The notes: a model not told the origin generated them from the letters alone. DNA of 64,000 nucleotides from Pseudofabraea citricarpa (GCA_029641185.1 JAPWGK010000015.1:1-64000), one strand, 5' to 3'. Positions 36,717-48,697 are shown, counted from the first letter of the stretch. Translations and numbers: made by a program.

Positions 36717-38963
36717 ATTGAATATAAGGAATGATCAATGGGAATAAATTGAAGAATGTAGTCGCAAAAATGGGCGTCAAGCCTGTAATAAGAATATAGA
36801 AAGAACAAAAACTAAATAAAGATAAATGAAGGGAGCGTACTATTCCAGAAGATGGGGAAGAAGGTCTGATTTATACATGACAGATACCGGTACGACTCTA
36901 CCGTACAAGATCAGATTAGAGCTAGTTTGCCAGGGTGGCCAAGCAACGGCTAGCCATGGATGGAGATCGACGTAGATCTGAAGTATTGGCACTGTCGTGT
37001 TTGGCCCTCAAACAAGTACGAGGATGAACAAGAAAGACTGATTCTTGACGCCCACGCCATAAGATGCCTGATTGTTCGCAGAACTGTGCCTTTGGGGAGG
37101 CCCCGTAAGTCTGTGCGAATGAGCATGGTATAACCTGCAATGCAACATATCCACACCGATCCTTGAACTGCAAGGAATTAACGTAACACCAAGTGCTTGA
37201 TGCAACAGAAACGAAGGACCAACACACACCATCAGCCAGCTTTGACTCCTTCTCCTTTTCAGCAATAGGGTTGTCCTCGGTAGACCAGCCAGCTAGGCAT
37301 GGACCAGGCTTCGAAATACAACCCGCAAAACAAGCTTATGCTCAGAAAGTGCAGATGCCAACCTTAATGCCGCTGTCACATCCATCATGCTCCGTGCCTG
37401 ACTTGTCCGAAGGTTATTGACTCAAACTTGACGCCGTTTGAAAGTGCATATGGGCTGACTCTGGCAAGGCTGTGGCTGTGGTGGACAACTTCAGATGCAA
37501 TGCGCGAGGACTTCTGACAACTATGCAGTTCTCGGTCACAGACGTGGTCCAAACATCTCCTTTGGTGATGGGATGACTTGATGAGGTCAGCGAAGCTCGT
37601 ACTTCCGGAGAAATGAGAAGTTATTGAGATCAAACATGCCTAGAGGAACGATCATCGATCTGAGATGCTTTAAGAGGCGCAGTCCTTATATAAGCTCATG
37701 ATCAACATGACCAGATCCCTCTATTGGCTGAGCGGCACATTTCTTGTGTTCTGGGCAAAGTTTCCTGTGACGGATCGTCGTTTGAAGTCTAAAACCCCAA
37801 ACAATGTCATCACGAGGGTGACATTGGCATAACAAACGACGTGTTTCGAGAGATGGGATGTACTCCACATATTCTAAGGATGAATTCGCATCCGGCATCG
37901 ATCACTTCAGAAGGACATTCATTGTATTGAGCAGTCGGTGCGAGATTGGTTGAAAATCCAAGTCGGGGAAGTCGCCCCAAGACCCCAAGAACCCAAGAAA
38001 GGCGCATTGACATCACATGACGATGGCGGCTACCAACACGGATCTCGATCAATTGGTTGTATCACCATAGAAAGAGCTACTCACAAAGACACTCAAGTCA
38101 AGGCAGGGTACACAATCAAGCACTTTGATGGACCTGCTGAAAATGGTTGTCTTGTAACAGATATATTCAAAGTTAAGCTTAAAAAGAGGATCGGGTCATG
38201 AGTCGTTCTCTATGGTTCAACTTGGATTCTTCACAGACCGTAAGAATATCCATTGAATATCCGTTGATCATGTCATCAAATAATTGGGAATTACCTTAAA
38301 GAGGATAGCTTGCGAATGGGTAAATCAAACCAAGGGGTCAAGAAACGCGACCAAAAGCAGAAGCTAGATAGCTAGGAGTTGCCCAAGACAAGTCAGTCAT
38401 TCACGGAAGGCATTAACGCCCAGTATTTTGTGGAGTCAGTAGTCAGTAGCATCTCCGGAACCTCCAGTACCAAGACCCTTCGTTTTTGAAGTGCCAGCAT
38501 CGAAGGAAGTACTTGAAAAGACGGTGCTGATCTTTCCAAGTCCTTTGTTCACGACTTCTCGATCACATTTGCGCCCGAATTCTTGGCTGATCCCATACGG
38601 CGCTATTGGGTTGGATGTGATCGTAGGCTGGTTGCCACTGAACAACTCCAGTATGGAATCCTCCAGGAATGAGCGGACGGCTTTTCAGCCATGTCTGCAA
38701 TAGGACCTTTCGGAACAGTGTGTTCGGTAATAATTCAATTTACTACAGCTCGGAAGCCTTTCGATTGAAGAATTACCCAGCCTACTACGCTGCAAGAGTC
38801 GCTGTACAAAGTACGAAGCGCCCTACTAATACAAGTGTATTTTGTGTGCCATCGCCCTCATCCGCGGATATCCACTCGGGGCCTCGAAATCGGATGGACC
38901 CTCGTTCTCCAGCACGTCATCGGCTTGTTGGTCGTATGTTCTTCGTTCGCGGTAGTCTTCCAC
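36717..38963. other. Region with coding-like fragments but no full gene
   Basis: About 2.2 kb. 36,922-37,300 on the minus strand holds coding-like text (for example AGWSTEDNPIAEKEKESK, then a possible intron), and 38,436-38,693 on the minus strand could be a terminal exon (FSGNQPTITSNPIAPYGIS...). Neither can be extended to a recognisable protein. They may be pieces of unrecognised or decayed genes. Confidence 0.35.
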
Positions 38964-39573
38964 TCATGCGACAAGCTCGATAACCCCTCCAGCCTCCACA
39001 ATCTTTCGTTCGGCTTCTTTGCTAACGTATCGTGCCTTCACGACCAGGGGAATCTTAGGTAAACGGCCAGATCCTAGAAGCTTTGCGTAGCCTAAGGGAA
39101 GGAGATCGATGACAGGCGCGGTATCTTGGGCGCCACCAGTGAGGTATTTGTCTTGAATATCCTTAGGAACCAAAGTCCACAGCTGCAACATCATCAGAAT
39201 GAAACTCAAACCAACTGTCGGGCTACAAACCTTGTCAATGTTGATCGCCGGCTTCCATTGTGTATTTCTTTGAAGGTGGAATCGTCTCATACCAACTTTT
39301 CCGAAGTATCCAGGATGGTATTTGTCCAAATTAGTACGATGATGATGTTGTCCACCGGCCTGATCGGATTTATTAGCTATGGTGATCATAATGGCACAGA
39401 ACCACGTACAAGACCACGTCCACCAGGATGCTTTCTGTGCTTTCCTACACGTCCGTGACCAGCAGAAACATGGCCACGGCTAATGTCGTCAGTAAATGAT
39501 GGCCGAATTTGTCTCGAATCTTGTTTCGAGGGTGGACTGACTGTTTTCTTGTCTTTGAGAGATGGGTAGGCAT
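38964..39573 (-). CDS. 60S ribosomal protein uL15 (L27a/L28)
   Basis: Four exons on the minus strand (39,573-39,542; 39,479-39,410; 39,359-39,231; 39,182-38,964) give exactly 149 residues, the usual length of eukaryotic uL15. The product starts [20 protein letters not shown], continues [12 protein letters not shown] / [21 protein letters not shown] and ends [15 protein letters not shown] ([11 protein letters not shown]). It is a structural component of the large ribosomal subunit. Every junction falls within a universally conserved tract, so the exon model is secure. Introns are 62, 50 and 48 bases. Compared with typical orthologues the central segment [16 protein letters not shown] is somewhat diverged but plausible. 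Confidence 0.96.
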
Positions 39574-40285
39574 TTTTGGATTTGTGTGTGTTTTGTGATG
39601 GGAGTGGTAACTGGCGCACGATGTTCTGGTGTTGATTGATTTTCCAAATGGTCGAGGAATTGTGCGCTTATGTAAGCACTTTCTGGGATAACTCCGTCAT
39701 TCATCCATTCATCCAACCACCACTGGTAATCCTTCTGGCTACCTTCTGGACCACTTTTCGAGACAAGGCCATCAACGTACGATACACTTGCAGTATGACT
39801 CTCAATTACTTTTCTAAAAGCGAATCATCAATGTCATTAAACACGAAATATTGCAGGGTGGCCGTCCAATCCAATTGGTCCCATTGCTTTACGGGACGAC
39901 GATGTTGAGAAGCTGCTCTGCTTACTGGCTGAAGAATTATCGTCAAGATACACAAACTATCGCTCGACCTGCCTTCAATCCTCACTTCATTGGCATCGGA
40001 ATTGTTCGGATTGGACACCTAGGAATAAATGCACGCCTGTGATGCAATTGGAGTTCCAATTGGTAGCGAACGGCCTCATCAAGACATTGGGTATCATTCT
40101 GATGATCTAGCTTTTCTGCAGCATAGTGGGGCTGTCGAGCTTCCCCTCACCAAAGCTCCGAAGCAGGCCGCAAAGTGTATTTAATGGTGTGACCCCTCTC
40201 TCATTCATTTTCAAGTCAAACGCCTCGATCCGAAGCTCCTCTCCTCTTTCTATTTTATCCCAACTTCACCAAACACTCCAGCAGT
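39574..40285. other. Bidirectional intergenic region, uL15 / THI5
   Basis: About 700 bases between divergent genes, holding both promoters. Small open frames are not gene-like. The region near 40,180-40,285 is CT-rich and probably contains the THI5 transcription start. Confidence 0.5.
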
Positions 40286-40399
40286 ATGTTCAGCAAGAAC
40301 AGAAGCGTGGCTCCTCACGTCATGAATCATCCTCAGATCAAGGTAACGTGTAGCAAAAGCATGGCGGGTGTTCCAAACCCTGCTCGTTGTCATTATTGA
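40286..40399 (+). other. Upstream ORF in the THI5 leader (unspliced form)
   Basis: An AUG at 40,286 opens a frame that, if the leader intron is retained, runs through the 5' splice site and into the riboswitch, ending at a TGA at 40,397-40,399. A second in-frame AUG lies at 40,361, and a separate short AUG-stop lies at 40,438-40,452. In the Neurospora NMT1 system, upstream ORFs in retained riboswitch introns block translation of the main frame; the same logic is inferred here. Confidence 0.6.
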
Positions 40400-40516
40400 T
40401 GACGGGCAGAGTTTGGATCTGAGATTATACCGTACATATGAACTTGATCTAGATAATTCTAGCGAAAGGACATGCTTCCCCCTCCTCCCCATGCAAGCCT
40501 CCTAACCTCTTGCTAG
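40343..40516 (+). other. Leader intron carrying the riboswitch
   Basis: The donor AAG|GTAACG is at 40,342/40,343, a CCTAACC branch site at 40,501-40,507, and the acceptor TTGCTAG ends at 40,516 (later AGs at 40,528 and 40,532 are possible). It spans the whole aptamer and lies directly before the start codon at 40,533. Splicing removes the internal AUGs at 40,361 and 40,438. Confidence 0.7.
40357..40477 (+). promoter_or_regulatory. Thiamine pyrophosphate (TPP) riboswitch
   Basis: The sequence shows the conserved elements of the THI-box aptamer in order: P1 AAGCATG (40,357-40,363) pairing perfectly with CATGCTT (40,471-40,477); a long P3 arm in which CCAAAC and CTGC pair with GCAG and GTTTGG; the ligand-binding CTGAGATTATACC; and GAACTTGATCTAGATAATTCTAGCGAAAGG for the P4/P5 side. 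It sits in the leader intron of the THI5/NMT1 gene. By analogy with Neurospora NMT1, TPP binding should change splicing so that the upstream ORFs stay in the mRNA and lower expression when thiamine is plentiful. Confidence 0.95.
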
Positions 40517-40532
40517 CTACCTGATCAGAAAG

Positions 40533-41801
40533 ATGTCGACCGATAAGATCACATTCTTGATGAACTGGTAGGCTTAACACATCACAATGTGCTTTAAGTG
40601 GACAATCAAGTCCTTTGAAGCAAAGGAAGAGTCTGACGAGTGTTATTGATAGGCACGCAACGCCATACCATGCACCCGTCTACCTCGCTCAGAAGCTTGG
40701 TTATTTTGCCGATGAGGGCATCAAGGTCGCTCTCCTCGAACCTAATGATCCCAGCGGTCAGTAACCAAATCATGACGGTCGAGCAGGAACTGATTTAGTG
40801 AACTAGATGTTACTGAGATCATTGGTTCTGGAAAAGTGGACATGGGATTCAAAGCTATGATCCACACCCTTGCTGCCAAAGCTCGGGGCTTTCCTGTGAC
40901 CTCAATCGGCTCTTTACTCGACGAACCCTTCACTGGCGTAGTCTATCTCAAGGATAGCGGAATAACGACCGACTTTCGTAGCTTGAAAGGGAAAAGGATT
41001 GGATACGTTGGGGAGTTTGGAAAGGTAATGCTTAATCGCTCTGCTTTTTATGGAATTTTCTAATAACCATATGTTACAGATCCAAATCGACGAGTTGACC
41101 AAGTACTATGGAATGAAACCTACCGACTACGAAGCCGTCCGTTGTGGTATGAATGTTTCAAAGGCCATCATTGAGGGAAGCATTCATGCTGGAATCGGCC
41201 TGGAGAACGTGCAGATGGTTGAGTTGGAAGAATGGCTCGCGGACCAGGGACGTCCTCGCTCCGACGTTAAAATGCTCCGAATTGATGAGCTTGCCGAGCT
41301 TGGATGTTGTTGCTTCTGTTCCATCTTGTATATTGGTACGCTTTCAAAGTCGAAACACTTCATATTCTAAGCTAACCACTAACAGCCAACGACACCTTCA
41401 TGGCACAGAACCCCGACAAGATTGGCAAGTTCATGAAGGCCGTTAAACGTGCCACCGATCACGTCCTAGCCTCTCCAGCTGAAGCTTACAAAACCTACAT
41501 CGACATCAAACCCGAGATGGCATCTCCCGTCAATCGCAAGATCTATGAACGATCATATGCATACTTTTCGAAGGATCTTAAGAACGTTCAACGTGACTGG
41601 GAGAAAGTCACCAAGTATGGCAAGCGCCTTGGTGTCTTGAATGAAGACTTCAGCCCCAACTACACCAACAAGTTCCTTGAGTGGAAGCTTGAAGGTGACT
41701 CAGCTGATCCGACTGGTGATCAGAAGAGAATGGTCGTTTTGCAACAGGAAGTCGCTGACAACGGTGGCTTCAAGCGACTTGACGTCAAGATTGCCGTTTA
41801 A
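40533..41801 (+). CDS. THI5: HMP-phosphate synthase (THI5/NMT1), thiamine pyrimidine synthesis
   Basis: Makes 4-amino-5-hydroxymethyl-2-methylpyrimidine phosphate, the pyrimidine half of thiamine, from PLP and one of its own histidines in a single-turnover reaction needing iron. Five exons (40,533-40,567; 40,653-40,756; 40,807-41,024; 41,080-41,335; 41,386-41,801) give 342 residues. The N-terminus [20 protein letters not shown] is diagnostic. The PLP lysine K62 and donor histidine H66 (FKAMIH) and the metal-linked CCCFC motif at 195-199 sit at the same numbers as in yeast Thi5. All intron phases close. The start at 40,533 follows the leader intron; an AAG acceptor at 40,532 would instead fuse the upstream ORF in frame, which I think unlikely. 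Controlled by the TPP riboswitch just upstream. Confidence 0.97.
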
Positions 41802-42149
41802 GCTGCTCGTGAAAGCTTGAATTGAGAATAGTCGTATCTTTCCTGCTTCTAAGATCGAGAACACACACTCATTTATTCAATTGAACCACATTCAACCAGT
41901 GCGGTTTTCAAATGAAACAAGTGAAAGGGCATTACTCAATCAGCTGTATTTCAAGATGATCCTGCTTTTTAGCAATTCATAACCCTCGTTATTTTAAGAG
42001 ATTCAATGTTTTTCAATTCGCTCAAGTCTATCAAGTTGTGACAGCGCTCATCAATAACGGGCCGTGAATTAATCGTCTATCTTCATCAATTCAGAGCTCT
42101 CCTGTGCGTAAATAATTGCTCTTATGGCTAAAAGTTCTGCCTGCGCCCA
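41802..42149. other. Convergent 3' region between THI5 and ADE13
   Basis: Nearly 350 bases hold the two 3' ends; it is AT-leaning and no gene is seen. Confidence 0.5.
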
Positions 42150-44537
42150 TCAGACAGAAAGCTCAACATCCCCACTTGACTCAATGTACTGCATGTATGG
42201 CAGCAAAGCCTTGCGAACCGATCCACCCTCACCGCAAAAACGGTCAACCTGCTCCGGGCAGCGACCAATAAAGTTCAGCGGGTCCAAAATTTCACTAAAA
42301 CAATGAACACGTTAATTGCCCATTCTTGATAATATTCAGGCAAGAAAAGGATACACTCACTCGATGACGTGCCAAACCGGGCGGAAGAATTCGGTCTTCT
42401 TGATCCGCTGGATCAGATCATTCCTGCCTCCCTCTTTCTTAACGACATCACTGGCTTGGTGGCTCAAAACGCGAATCTCTTCATGCGCGGCTTGTCTTGA
42501 GATACCTGCAGCTACCAGCTTGACGATGATTACCTCGGTCGCCATGAAGGGAAGCTCCTCCATTAAGCGAGCTCGAATCGTGTTTGGGTAGACGACGAGT
42601 CCTGAAACGACATTGTCGAGACAGAGCAGGATCGAGTCGGCGGAAAGGAACATCTCTGGGATTGTGATACGGCGGATACTTGAGTCGTCGAGAGTTCTCT
42701 CGAACCTGTACAGTTATTAGTAGATTTCTTGGGGGTTCTTCTCTTCTCTTTTTTATTTCTTTCGTGGTGATATGATAGGATTACCGATCATTGTGATGCA
42801 TACTATTTATCGTTTCGTTAGTAGTTGCCCCCTTTCTCTTTTTTCTTTCCTTTTTGCTTTTGAGATGGGATTGGTCTGCTGAACTTACCGTATCTGAAGT
42901 TGGCTTGTTCAAACTTGCGAGGAATCTTCCCAATCCTGCAATTCTCTCACAACGCATGGGATTTCGCTTATATGCCATTGCGGACGAGCCTAGAGCATGT
43001 CAACTTGTTGTGAACTCGTAGCACGAAACCAAAGCTTTGAATAGCCGTCGTTGTTTAACCGTACCGATTTGGTCCTTCTCAAATGGTTCCTCAATCTCCT
43101 AATGAGCCAGATGAGTTAGTTTTCTTTCCAACTTCCAGATTACAACGTGCAGGTTCAACCTTTTGCGTTGCCAGATGTCGTAAATCACTCGTGATTCTTT
43201 GGACTGTCGCTCCGAAACCCGAAAGGGCATTTGCAATTCTCAAGTCAACTTTGCGACTGTACGTCTGAGTCTGTGAAGTCCCATCGCTTAGTTCTGTACT
43301 GATGGTTCGATTTTCCATGGCTGCTTGACTTACCGAAATCTCGTAGACGTTTGGGAAACCTGCTTTGGAGCAGAGCATGCTATTCAATTGATCGATCTTG
43401 CCACCGTCGCCATTGAAGAGTTCCATGAACGAGGCTGCGAACTTCGAGTTAGCGCCGAGGTTTTGTGGCCAAGATTTGGGTTACCTTGTGTTCCTGTTGT
43501 ACCCTGAGTGCCTCTAAATCTAAGATCTTCTCGGACGCGCTCGATATCTGTAAGATCCATCAATAGATCTCTTTTGGGAAAGTTAGCATTTGTTGTGGCC
43601 TCGAGTGGTAAAGTATATTCGACTTACTGAATCCATTGGCAAGCACCTGAAGAAAATTTGTAAGTCAGCGTGTTGAACTTGAAAAGTTCTACAATCAAAG
43701 AGCTTCTTACGGCGTCCAACAGTAACCTGTAAACTTCAGGTCAGTGTTCCATGTTCTAACAGTTATGGTTGTGCTTCCTGGGTCTACGCACACACTGAGC
43801 AGGTTGATAATGAGTATATCCAAGAGTAGGCAAGTCCTTGTATTGCAGAGCGAACTTGGAGAGCTTATGAATGACAGTAGCCAAACGACCGAGGAGAATA
43901 TCAAGACCTTGCTTCAAGAAAATCAAGCTACCACGAGTATAATCAACTTATGAGGCTTCCTTTCAACCTTTAATAGAAGTACATACTCTGCATTGTCATT
44001 CACATAACAGCTTGTAGCTCCCAAGTGGATTTTGCCAGCAGCCTGTTCGAATATTAGCATTTCAATTTTTGAATGGGAAAAAAACTCGACATACGGCAGG
44101 TGCAGCTTGACCAAAAGCGTAAACGTGTGACATGACCTCATGTCGTCGCTATGCAAAAGAAGATCAGCGACTCTCTCACAAGAACATATAAAAGTATGAT
44201 TTGCAAACCAGACAAGCCAGAAATTATTCACCTTTTTCTCTTCCACAGCAATGATCTCAAAATCCTCATCGGTGCACTCGATATTCTCCTTCATCTGCGC
44301 AATCGCCTCGTCCGATATGTCGATTCCCAGCTCCTTCTCGGCTTCTGCAAGCCAGAGCCAGAGCTTTCTCCACGTAGTCCCGCGTTCTTTGGCTGAGAAT
44401 AGCTTTTGCATCTCTGGGCCTACATTCCGTTAGCAATTTCTGGGAACTTTGGGTCACAAAACGTGGAGGATCAAGAGTAGTTACATACTTGCGTAACGTG
44501 AAGCCAGAGGGGTCTGGTAAATCTCGTTGACAGACAT
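42150..44537 (-). CDS. ADE13: Adenylosuccinate lyase, purine biosynthesis
   Basis: Cleaves SAICAR and adenylosuccinate, releasing fumarate, in purine synthesis. Fifteen exons on the minus strand give 484 residues (yeast Ade13 is 482). Exon bounds: 44,537-44,489; 44,419-44,232; 44,148-44,095; 44,042-43,987; 43,927-43,792; 43,726-43,711; 43,646-43,628; 43,570-43,485; 43,434-43,334; 43,270-43,160; 43,098-43,065; 42,989-42,889; 42,802-42,789; 42,705-42,361; 42,294-42,150. Diagnostic tracts are [26 protein letters not shown] and the fumarate-lyase signature [10 protein letters not shown] (285-294). Exons 6, 7 and 13 are only 16, 19 and 14 bases long. Exon 13 to 14 restores the conserved ASQWFERTLDD only with a donor that is not GT; the GTAATC four bases later would leave an in-frame TGA. 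The exon 5 donor (GTGCGT) gives PAQC where PAQL is usual. Confidence 0.9.
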
Positions 44538-46873
44538 TTTCCTTGTAGTTATGTAGAGATGTTGTAGGGTTGAAGTTGGTTGAGGGAAGGAATTGTTGGT
44601 AGAGTTCAGAGACACTTTTATCCTTTCCGTATTTGACTTACTTTGTCTGGGTGAATGGAATTTAGTTTGTGGCCAAACAGTCAAAGAATATGCCTTATGG
44701 CACACATCTTGTGACTGATACAGAGCTTCTGAATGATTCTCAACATTTAGATATCAAGTGGTCGACTATTCTCGGTAGTTCTGTGGGCTCCAATATCAAA
44801 GTTCGCTTCGTTTGCGTCCATCTGAATCTTTGGTGATCGTCATTTTTCTTTGAGTTTTTGGCAGCCTCTGAGGACTCAAGATCTTCAAGCAACTTGGGCG
44901 ATTAAGAACCAATTTTATGATTGTCAAGATGAGATTCAAATTTTTTGCTCCACCTGCTCAAGCTCGTTTTTAGGATCGAGGGAGAAAAATAACGAGTGAA
45001 TCAAATCTGTTTTTTGAAGATTTCTCGAAAGACCCTCCAAGTGATTAAACACTTCTAATCGATAGGTTTGAATTGTACGTATGGGTGCGACACAATGGTT
45101 TCAATCGGATGCTAATTTGCAACAAGATTTGATTGGTATTAATTAATGTTTTACTCTACATGGAAGTTTTTGAAGTCCTCAAGTATCAACACGCTATAAA
45201 TCATGCCACTTGTTACACAATATAAGGCAGTTTAACATAGTGGTGACAGTGCTTCCAGTGCCTTAAATAATGTCTACCTTGTTGATCTACTGATCATACC
45301 CGATGATACCCAATCAGGTTGAAATCAATCTCATCAAGTCGTGTAACCTATTTGTTCTACATTTGCCAATATCGGGCCGATGTTTGCATCAGTGGACGTG
45401 ATCGCATTCTATGGTAATGAAAGATGGCATGACGAGTATGAAATAGCATCTCATTGTAATATTGTGTCACAGCATGTAGACATATCAGAACTTGCTCGGA
45501 TTTCTAAATTCGTGAGGCTATATTTACTGGCCTGCCATTGTCTTTGCTGGTTTTGCTCGGTAGCACGGGAACAATTGGCCGAAGAGGCCTAAACGTGCAA
45601 ACTGCTACGGGAACTTGGCATCCCTGCGTCGTACCGCATTGGAATCCCGCTTCGGGGCAATCTTCTCTGTCCTATCAGGTCTTTTGGTCGAGTTTAAACA
45701 CTTAGCGTCTTCGTGAAGTCGGCAGCGTCTCCGGGGTCGATGCGGAACCCGAGCAAAATGCATGTCAAGGTCACTAATGGGACTCATTGAAGTGGCTGAG
45801 GAAGTATAGACCAATGACGTTGCCATGCCTCCGGTTTCTGCCACGCGCACGGTCTAGAGATGGTTGGACAAGACCGGCGTGGACTCGAAAATGGAGAAAT
45901 GCACTATTAATCCATCTTTGGTCAGAAGCGGACACAGGCAAGCGTTTATGCTTTGACCTAATCGGTTCTCGAACGAGCTCACCACTGGCTACCGTTATCG
46001 GATGGCACATTCGGAGGACCCGTATCTCGCAGAAGTAGGTTTGAAAAGTCGCATTGCCGCCAACACTAAAAGCTCACGGGTTCTGATTAAAAGCGTCATG
46101 CTACCTGATAATGACTGGTCACCTCGCTTAGCACTTCCACCATTTGACAGTACAGGCTGAGCAGGATTCTCTTGCATCGAAAGATCAGCAATGCAAGTAA
46201 TAAATATTGACAGCTGCAGGGAGGAGCATCTTCTCATTGATTTGTAACATTGGGATATGATCAACACTGACGGACTTCCAGAAACCGAAGCTGGATGTGA
46301 ACTCAGGGTCACGCACAGTCGTGCATTGACACGATCTCGGTCACTCCACTAGCATTTATAGTGCTGAGATCTCCGATCGATCGTGCTAGGGGAATCATTC
46401 CTGTATCTTAGTTCGCGCGCTGTGCCGCTGCACCAGTGGCATTTCGTCCGTGCTATTCCTTGGGCTGAGATCTGAGGCCAGCAGCAAGTCGTCAGGTACT
46501 GCATGTCCTGCACGTAAACCTTGGATTAGATGACGAAAACCAACACGAAGAAAATCAATCCACGAACAAGCAGAAATATTGGTTGTCCTCTTTGGTCATG
46601 GCTCGCTAAGATGATCACATTTTTCTTTTCTTTTCGGGAAACAGCAGCTGAGAAGGCCAAGTATCAAACCATCTTTGTTTTTTCTTTTCAACAATAGCCG
46701 ATCAAAGCACCCAGGATGCAGCTAGTGAGATGCCCCGCCACACCGATTTTAGGGCAAGAAAAAGGTTCCAGGCTGTACCTCCGTAACTGGCTCTAATTGT
46801 ATATATGCGGATGGATCCCGCAGAGCTTTGCAACCTTGTTTCCTATGATTTGTTTCGGCGATCCGTTCATAAG
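44538..46873. other. Gene-poor region between ADE13 and the receptor
   Basis: About 2.3 kb. Only short open frames without family features (for example 45,605-45,850 minus and 45,787-46,038 plus). It holds the promoters of both divergent genes. T/C-rich tracts near 46,615-46,700 probably belong to the receptor promoter. Confidence 0.5.
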
Positions 46874-48697
46874 ATGCTTGCATTTCGAATTCTTCTGCTC
46901 GCCTTTGTCCCATTAGTGGCGGCAGCCATCGACCTCACCAAAATCATCTCAGATCTTCCAAAATGTGCAGTAAGTTTTAAAATACCGTGCACCGAAATTC
47001 AAGTTCTTTACTTGGATGCCCCTTTTCTTCGGATAGTGCTAATATTTTCCTCTTGGAGTAGCTGAATTGCAGCGTCTCGATACTCACAACCACCTCGCCA
47101 GCGTGTGGTATCGCGGCTCCGGATACAACTTGCCTATGTTCCAACACAACTTTACAACTTTCGCTCTCATCGTGTATACAAGGGTATTGCAATTTCACAG
47201 AACAATTGGGTACGCTTCGCACTAGTTACAACAAATACATGAGCTGACTGGATTAGTTGTCGCGTCTGTCAACAATAATATATGCCCGGATCGCCACATT
47301 GAGAATCATGGAAATAAAGCCGTATGGGTAGGAGTCGGAATGGGAATAGCCTCGTTAATTGCAGTGCTTCTGCGACTCTATTCAAGGCACCTCACTAGTT
47401 CTGGACTTTGGTTCGATGATTGGGCAATAATTGCTGCAGCAGTCAGTTTTTACTCTTCTATATCACATATCAGGATGCAGACTGACGAGTGCCATGATGG
47501 AGGTTTTTGTCTGCGGAATCATTACAACGGATGTACTTGGTATGCGAAATCCCGACTCAGCTAGAGTGAAGTGAAATTCTTCATACTGATTTCTCATAGA
47601 TTATAATCTGGGACTCGGAAGGCATTTGTGGAATGTAGAGATTCCGAAGGTCATACCATTAGCAAAGGTCGGATCCATTTATATTTTTCCTGTTTCCGGC
47701 TAACCCCAGATAGGTCTTCCTCGCATCCGAGATCTTATACGTTTCTGTTCTTGTAGCTACAAAGGTGTCTATTTTATTATTCTATCTTCGAGTTTTCACG
47801 AGACCATGGTTTCGAATTGCAGTCAAAGCAACGATTGTCTTTGTGTTTATGTGGGGTATCACATTCATATTTGTTGTTATATTTCAATGCAAGCCGTAAG
47901 TAAATATGTTTAGATCCTGGAAGAGTTGTAACTGACCCTCTGCTTGTCAAGAATTCGCGGCGCTTGGGATAAATCAATTGGGCCAATATGTGTAAATACA
48001 CAAGGTCTTGCATATGCAGCAGCAGGTATCGGTATTGGTCAAGATTTTTTGATATTATTCTTGCCAATTCCTGAGCTTAAATCGCTGCAAATGAAGTGGA
48101 CGAAAAAGCTACACACGATGGCCATGTTTAGCATCGGTGGATTGTGAGTTTGCAATTAACAATTTCTTTTTGAGTATGCTAATTCATCTAGTGCATGCGT
48201 TACAAGCATCATTCGATTGAAGTTTATCGTAACATTTGGCAAATCCAAAGATCCAACATGTAAATCCCCAGTAGAATCCAAACTTGGTATGTGTAGAGCT
48301 GACATTTCCAGGGGACAATGTGATCCCAGCAGTATGGTCACTGATAGAAGTCAATATAGCAATTCTATGTGCATGCTTACCGGCGATCCGAGTTGTTATT
48401 ATACATTGGGTCCCGGCGCTGGCTTGGGAAACTGATACGACCAAGCAATCAAATCAATCTTCAGACTGGAGTTCACGCAAGCCTGCCGATCAAAGTTCTC
48501 AACTACGGCCTGATTCAGGTCTTGAACTTTCTGCACGATCCAATTCTAAAACGGTCGAGTCTCATACGCGCAACCTTCCTACCAGGTCGACATTCTCCAG
48601 AACATCGCCATCAGGTTCAGAAGATGAATTGGTCTTGCCGGCGAGTCCGGTAGATCACAATTTTCGAGATGGTTTTTCTCGCAAGGAAGAGTCCTAG
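46874..48697 (+). CDS. CFEM-domain Pth11-like G-protein-coupled receptor
   Basis: Membrane receptor. The ATG at 46,874 opens a signal peptide (MLAFRILLLAFVPLVAAA). A CFEM domain follows with its eight cysteines (LPKCALNCS ... ACGIAAPDTTCLCSN ... CIQGYC), then seven hydrophobic helices with FDDWAII, LGLGRHLW, FQCKPIRGAWD and a Ser-rich cytosolic tail, the plan of Pth11-type receptors of filamentous ascomycetes. Exons: 46,874-46,969; 47,062-47,209; 47,257-47,441; ~47,481-47,539; 47,600-47,667; 47,714-47,895; 47,952-48,143; 48,192-48,259; 48,312-48,697, about 430 residues. All junctions close except 47,441 to ~47,481: every GT-AG choice I tried leaves the LTSAMMEVFVCGIITTD helix one base out of frame. 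So this is either a real frameshift, a sequence error or an unusual splice. Ligands of the family are unknown. Confidence 0.8.
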
